Part shown: one piece after another, positions 60,424-64,000 of the stretch
How positions within the stretch are numbered: position 1 is the first letter of the stretch
How the letters are laid out: every line of letters begins with the position of its first letter
Source: an uncultured Collinsella sp.
Lineage (GTDB): Bacteria; Actinomycetota; Coriobacteriia; Coriobacteriales; Coriobacteriaceae
DNA: 64,000 nt
Direction of reading: 5' to 3'
Assembly (NCBI GenBank): GCA_959023295.1
Contig: CAUFBM010000010.1
Location: 12,903-76,902, forward strand
The notes under the pieces: generated by a model
Databases searched by the model: none
What the model was told of the DNA's origin: nothing
What the model saw: only the letters and a program-made list of their open reading frames with translations
Made by a program: the position numbers and the translations under genes

Positions 60424-61260
60424 CTAGGCGCCAATCGCACGACGATACTCTGCCATTACCTGCGCATCGGCAGCTGCGGGGTCGGCAAAATAGCGCCCGT
60501 CATAGGTCTCGGCCGAAACAACTCCGCGATAGCCGCGCGCCACCAGCCTATCCAGGTCAGCGCGCATATCGCGGTCGCCGTCACCCCAGGCAAGATGCGT
60601 CGTGCCATCTGCCGCAACATCGACAAAATGCACGTGGGCGACATCATCGCCAAGCAGATCGAAGTAATCGTCGATGGTATCCCCCGCCACCGCCATGGCG
60701 CCCATATCCAGACACGCCTTAAGTGCCGGATGATCAACTGCCTCGATCATGCGCTTCGTATCGGCCGCCGAGTTCACGATCATCGACTCAACCGGCTGTA
60801 GGGCTTCGAGCACCAGTCGCACGCCGCGTTCTCCCGCATGCTCGGCAATCGCACGCAGCATCGAGGCGCTGCGACCCCACGCGTCCTCGATCGGCTCGTT
60901 CAAAAATGCCCAGCCGCTCGAGACCATGACCTGCTCGGCTCCAAGTTCCGCCGCGATATCCACAACGTTCTTAAAGTACGCGAGCGTGCGGGCACGCGCC
61001 TCATTCCCGCGCGCCGCGATATTCCACGGCTTGGGGTTGTTCTGTTCGGGACAAAGTCCCACAATCCGAACTCCATACCGCTGCGACAGCTCCCGCACCT
61101 GCTCGAGCGAATCGTATCCATGGCAATCGACATACAGATGCATCGCCCCGGTCCAAAGCTCGCAACACGTGTAGCCCGAGGCCGCTGCCGAGGAAAAGAA
61201 CTCCTCAAGGTCAAAATAACGATGGCTGATATTCATGACGGCAAGCTGCGGATACTCCAT
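60424..61260 (-). CDS. Sugar phosphate isomerase/epimerase-like TIM-barrel protein (FrlC-like)
   Basis: A 278-residue xylose-isomerase-like TIM barrel. Candidate metal ligands are the glutamate in VLEALQP, the aspartate in CLDMGAM, HVHFVD and the late glutamate in VSAETYD. The segment IVGLCPEQNNPKPWNIAA resembles FrlC (fructoselysine 3-epimerase). It lies directly downstream of a mannose-family PTS on the same strand, separated by a terminator. The start at 61260 is chosen for GAAAGG eight bases upstream. Substrate is inferred only. Confidence 0.8.
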   Translation of the reverse strand: MEYPQLAVMNISHRYFDLEEFFSSAAASGYTCCELWTGAMHLYVDCHGYDSLEQVRELSQRYGVRIVGLCPEQNNPKPWNIAARGNEARARTLAYFKNVVDIAAELGAEQVMVSSGWAFLNEPIEDAWGRSASMLRAIAEHAGERGVRLVLEALQPVESMIVNSAADTKRMIEAVDHPALKACLDMGAMAVAGDTIDDYFDLLGDDVAHVHFVDVAADGTTHLAWGDGDRDMRADLDRLVARGYRGVVSAETYDGRYFADPAAADAQVMAEYRRAIGA

Positions 61261-61277
61261 CTTGTCCACCTTTCGGC

Positions 61278-61313
61278 AAAAGGGCGCCGCAGCACAGTGT
61301 GCGCGACGCCCCC
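61278..61313 (-). terminator. Terminator-like hairpin after PTS IID
   Basis: On the minus strand GGGCGTCGCGCACA pairs with TGTGCTGCGGCGCCC and is followed by TTTTG. It may be partial, as the FrlC-like gene begins 18 bases later. Confidence 0.65.
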
Positions 61314-61343
61314 TCTTACATTGTTTTAATTATGACGGATGCC

Positions 61344-62180
61344 CTACTGAACACCAAGCACTCCAAAGAACGCGCCGGCGATACTCACGAGCAGGATCAC
61401 GAGCATGATGAGCAGCGGATTCATCTTCTTCTTGAGCATGAGATAGACGATTCCAAACAGCCCCATCGTGACAAAGCCCGGGAAGATTCCATTGAGCAGC
61501 TCGGCGAGCGTCTGAGCGCCATCGCCCGCGCCGACCATGAGCGGAATGTCCACGGTGACCATCTCCATGGTCATAGCTCCGATCACCATGGCGCCCATGA
61601 TAGAGGCCATCTTGACGATCGTGTCCATAATGCCCGATTCCTGGACCTTGCTGATCATGTCCGAGCCAAAGCGATATCCCACAAACGTCAGCAGGTAACG
61701 GATGATGTAGTGAGGGACGTTGAACACGAGCAGGAACAAAATCGGGCCAAGAATAGAGCCCTGCAGCGCCAGCGACGTGCCGACACCCGTTGCCAAAATT
61801 CGCAGTGTGCCCCAGTAGAAGGCATCGCCCACGCCGGACAGCGGTCCCATCAAAGCAAGCTTGACATTAGAGATCGCGCTCGTGTCAAAGCTATCGTCAG
61901 TAGCATTGACCTCTTCCATTGCGGCAGCAATGGACATGGGGAGCGTCGAGATGTACGGCGTGACGTTATAGAGCTCCATATGGCGCTTAAGGGCGGCCTT
62001 AAAGTCCGCATCCTGCGGATACAGCTTGCGCAGGATCGGCATAAGGGCCCACATAAAGCCGATATGGCCCATACGCTCGTAGTTCCAGGAATGCTCATAG
62101 GGAATCGAGCGCCAGAACAGTTTCTTAAGGTCTGCGCGGGAAATCAGCCCGTCGTAAGAAGACTCAAACTTAAAACTCAT
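61344..62180 (-). CDS. PTS mannose-family IID component
   Basis: A 278-residue IID membrane component. The family's WNYERMGHIGFMWALMPIL, NVTPYIS and LMGPLSGVGDAFYWG motifs are present. It ends in hydrophobic segments without cytosolic domains. The start at 62180 has GGGAG upstream and overlaps the IIC end by 11 bases. With IIC it forms the channel for a mannose-class substrate. Confidence 0.94.
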   Translation of the reverse strand: MSFKFESSYDGLISRADLKKLFWRSIPYEHSWNYERMGHIGFMWALMPILRKLYPQDADFKAALKRHMELYNVTPYISTLPMSIAAAMEEVNATDDSFDTSAISNVKLALMGPLSGVGDAFYWGTLRILATGVGTSLALQGSILGPILFLLVFNVPHYIIRYLLTFVGYRFGSDMISKVQESGIMDTIVKMASIMGAMVIGAMTMEMVTVDIPLMVGAGDGAQTLAELLNGIFPGFVTMGLFGIVYLMLKKKMNPLLIMLVILLVSIAGAFFGVLGVQ

Positions 62181-62961
62181 CGAACCCACTCCCAATCGCA
62201 GGATCCTCGGTTGCCACTGCGGGCTGCTCCGCCTTTTTCTTGTCACCCAAAACCGTCATCGCGACGACGATGATCGCGGCAAAGATCGCCACGCCCGTCG
62301 TGCTAATGCCAAAGTAGGCGACGAGGAAGAAGCCAGCGAAGAAGAACGGAGCCACCGTTTTGTTCATAATCATCTGCGCCAGCATCGCAAAGCCGAGTGC
62401 GGGCAAGAAGGCGGCGGCGACATCCATGCCGGTCTGAACGAAATCGGGGATGATGTTGAGCAGGCTGGCGACGGCATCGGCGCCAAAGAAGAATGCCAGG
62501 GGAATAATCAGCAGGCCGCACCATTTCTGCGCATAACCGGCGATGAGCATGTTGCGTGTGATGGCCTTGGTGTCTCCGTCCTCGACGTTTTTGTCGATAC
62601 GGTGCACCAGCAGTAGCATCACCGGCTGGCCCAGGGCCGTATCGAGCGCCAGGACGATCGTTGCGATGGGAATGCCCAGGGTCAGGGCCGCCGAAGCGTC
62701 CGCACCGGCCTGCATGGCAAGCGACACGCCCAGGATGGTTCCGGAAATCGTATCGGGCGGGTTATACGCACCGACCGAGATGGCGCCGACCATGGCAAGC
62801 TCCATCGTGGCGCCCATGATCGTGCCGGTCACCATGTCGCCCATGACAAGGCCAACCAGAGGTCCGAGCACGATCGGGCGCTGGAGGTAGCTCGTGCCCG
62901 TCAGCCACTCGGAATAACCCAAAAGGGCAATAAGGAAAATCAGGATTGTCTTGATAACCAT
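62170..62961 (-). CDS. PTS mannose-family IIC component
   Basis: A 263-residue membrane protein with about eight hydrophobic segments. The conserved GLVMGDMVTGTIMGATMELA and GAYNPPDTISGTILG stretches mark the family. The C-terminus carries a charged tail (DKKKAEQPAVATEDPAIGS). AGGGG precedes the ATG. It lies between IIB and IID in the operon. Confidence 0.94.
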   Translation of the reverse strand: MVIKTILIFLIALLGYSEWLTGTSYLQRPIVLGPLVGLVMGDMVTGTIMGATMELAMVGAISVGAYNPPDTISGTILGVSLAMQAGADASAALTLGIPIATIVLALDTALGQPVMLLLVHRIDKNVEDGDTKAITRNMLIAGYAQKWCGLLIIPLAFFFGADAVASLLNIIPDFVQTGMDVAAAFLPALGFAMLAQMIMNKTVAPFFFAGFFLVAYFGISTTGVAIFAAIIVVAMTVLGDKKKAEQPAVATEDPAIGSGFDEF

Positions 62962-62969
62962 AATGGCCC

Positions 62970-63440
62970 CTAACCGATGACCTTCGCGGCGTCAGTCTTC
63001 GCATCTGCCGGAATCATCTGAATGAACAGCTCGTAGCCCTCGCCGAGCAGCTCTTTGACGTATGCCTCGTTTTCGGGCGTGAGAAATACGCTCGTCGAGA
63101 CCTGGCGGGCATCCTCACTAAAGGCAACATTGCCGAGGTTGATCTTCTTGACGCCCATCGCCTTGGCGACGGCACCGGCCTGCTGGATCGTCTCGCAAAC
63201 CACAAAGAGCTTGTACTTGTCGGTCACACCGCTCTGAAGCGCCTTGACGGCGTCCTCGGTATTTTTGACAACGACCTTGCATCCCTCAGGCTTTGCAAGG
63301 GAAAGGGCCTGCAGGCGAAGCTTGTCATTGAGGACCGTGTCGCTCACCAACAGGATGCAGTCGGCACCCAGAGCCGAGGTCCAGCTAACGGCAACCTGGC
63401 CGTGAAGCAGTCGATAGTCCACGCGAATCATCTGAATCAT
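62970..63440 (-). CDS. PTS mannose-family IIB component
   Basis: A 156-residue IIB protein whose phospho-accepting histidine is H14 in YRLLHGQVAVSW, typical of mannose-class IIB. The KINLGNVAF region is conserved. AGGAG lies upstream. It passes phosphate from IIA to sugar moved by IIC/IID. Confidence 0.95.
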   Translation of the reverse strand: MIQMIRVDYRLLHGQVAVSWTSALGADCILLVSDTVLNDKLRLQALSLAKPEGCKVVVKNTEDAVKALQSGVTDKYKLFVVCETIQQAGAVAKAMGVKKINLGNVAFSEDARQVSTSVFLTPENEAYVKELLGEGYELFIQMIPADAKTDAAKVIG

Positions 63441-63456
63441 GGTGTGCTCCTAGCGA

Positions 63457-63873
63457 TTAAAACTCGTCGAGTTCGGCCTGCCCCAGCAGGTCGTTGACAT
63501 ACTTGACCTTAGTGTCGTCCGCCTCGACGATCTGGCGAATGGCCTCATCGATCGGGGTGGAATCGGACACGAACAGCAGCTGAATAAGGAGTGGCAGGTT
63601 CATATTGGTCACCAGGTGCGTGTTGGGGCGCGTCTGGACGATCTTGGTGAACTCGTTGTTGACGCTGCCGCCAAAGAGGTCGGTGCAAACGACAACCTCA
63701 TCGTCCGCGGCAAAGTCGTCCAGAATCGCTGCGGCCTCCTTGACCAGGTCCTCGTTTCCGTCGACATACATAGACAGCGCATGGACGTTTTCGCGCTCGC
63801 CGGAGAGCAGGCCGATGCTCTCGACGATTCCAGACGCGAAATGAGCATGGGACGCCACGATAAACTGCCTCAT
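63457..63873 (-). CDS. PTS mannose-family IIA component
   Basis: A 138-residue IIA protein. The phosphorylated histidine is probably H9 in VASHAHFASG, and DLFGGSVNN is the family's loop. The start at 63873 has AGAAAGGGG upstream. It is the first PTS gene in the minus-strand order IIA, IIB, IIC, IID. A strong terminator-like hairpin lies 30 bases upstream of it. Confidence 0.93.
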   Translation of the reverse strand: MRQFIVASHAHFASGIVESIGLLSGERENVHALSMYVDGNEDLVKEAAAILDDFAADDEVVVCTDLFGGSVNNEFTKIVQTRPNTHLVTNMNLPLLIQLLFVSDSTPIDEAIRQIVEADDTKVKYVNDLLGQAELDEF

Positions 63874-63902
63874 TCGATTCCCCTTTCTTGCGAATTTCGG
63901 CA

Positions 63903-63932
63903 TAAAAATGCCCGGACGCATGCGCCCGGGCA
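63903..63932 (-). terminator. Terminator-like hairpin between the edge gene and PTS IIA
   Basis: TGCCCGG and CCGGGCA with a GC-rich loop, followed on the minus strand by TTTTT. Confidence 0.75.
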
Positions 63933-63960
63933 GGGTGCTTCTTAAATGAGTGGTTAACTA

Positions 63961-64000
63961 TTAGTAGTCGAACTGGTGATAGTAACGACGGTAGTTGAGG
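63961..64000 (-). CDS. C-terminal end of an upstream protein (12 codons visible)
   Basis: The minus strand reads LNYRRYYHQFDY and then TAA. This is the last part of a gene whose body lies outside the window. It precedes the mannose-family PTS and could be a SIS-domain deglycase of a fructoselysine-type pathway, but that is a guess from context and a short sequence. Confidence 0.55.
   Translation of the reverse strand, partial: LNYRRYYHQFDY

Overview
The window looks like a chromosomal segment of a high-GC gut Coriobacteriia, most likely Collinsella or a close relative. This is inferred from GC-rich codon use, gene families (PTS-based sugar uptake, Mn-dependent pyrophosphatase, ROK glucokinase, DUF4143 ATPases, a split-type histidine pathway with HisZ) and apparently leaderless promoters. 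No rRNA, CRISPR array, prophage or insertion sequence with a transposase is visible. There is one tRNA, Leu(UAA).

Layout. 0-5.3 kb: an aminotransferase cut by the window edge, a small unknown protein, nhaA, ppaC and a ROK glucokinase. 5.5-10.2 kb: a cellobiose-type PTS (IIA, IIB, IIC) with a family 1 phospho-beta-glucosidase, divergent from a GntR/UTRA regulator. 10.3-16.5 kb: manA, pcrA, uppP and a universal stress protein. A pair of long palindromic elements that share a core lies between manA and pcrA. 16.7-18.4 kb: a hipBA-like toxin-antitoxin pair with three matching 22-bp operator candidates. 18.5-24.7 kb: a BceS-like two-component system, a frameshifted aminotransferase with an ornithine cyclodeaminase homologue, and a divergent PucR/CdaR-type regulator. 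24.8-31.1 kb: purH, a GNAT acetyltransferase, a DUF2207 membrane protein, and gluQ whose reading frame runs on into an antitoxin-like tail. 31.2-39.1 kb: an accessory region with three metallophosphoesterases, a PLD-helicase-DUF3427 protein convergent with a Nudix hydrolase, an AbiEi-like protein without its partner, and an unknown protein. 39.4-47.1 kb: a DUF4342 protein with a two-component system, an orphan galactitol-type PTS IIB, tRNA-Leu, ppx/gppA, ftsB-like and eno. 47.4-51 kb: a DUF4143 ATPase behind three 33-bp-spaced repeats, mazG, a YfcE-type phosphodiesterase and a stand-alone LarC C-terminal domain. 51-60.3 kb: the histidine pathway. 60.4-64 kb: a mannose-family PTS with an FrlC-like TIM-barrel protein and the last codons of another gene.

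How the genes fit together. The histidine genes make a complete set: a HisZ-HisG fusion, then hisD, hisC, hisB (dehydratase only), hisH, hisA, hisF, hisI and hisE on the minus strand. The missing histinol-phosphatase step is supplied by a PHP-family enzyme just beyond hisE on the opposite strand. Both PTS clusters sit with an enzyme that would process the imported phosphosugar.

Intergenic DNA is unusually rich in palindromes. At least three families of short GGGGAC- or TGACCCC-bearing repeats are dispersed through the window. Several larger palindromes have 22-30 bp arms. The two flanking the manA-pcrA gap are the most interesting: they share their core sequence, differ completely in their outer arms, and keep both outer and inner stems paired.
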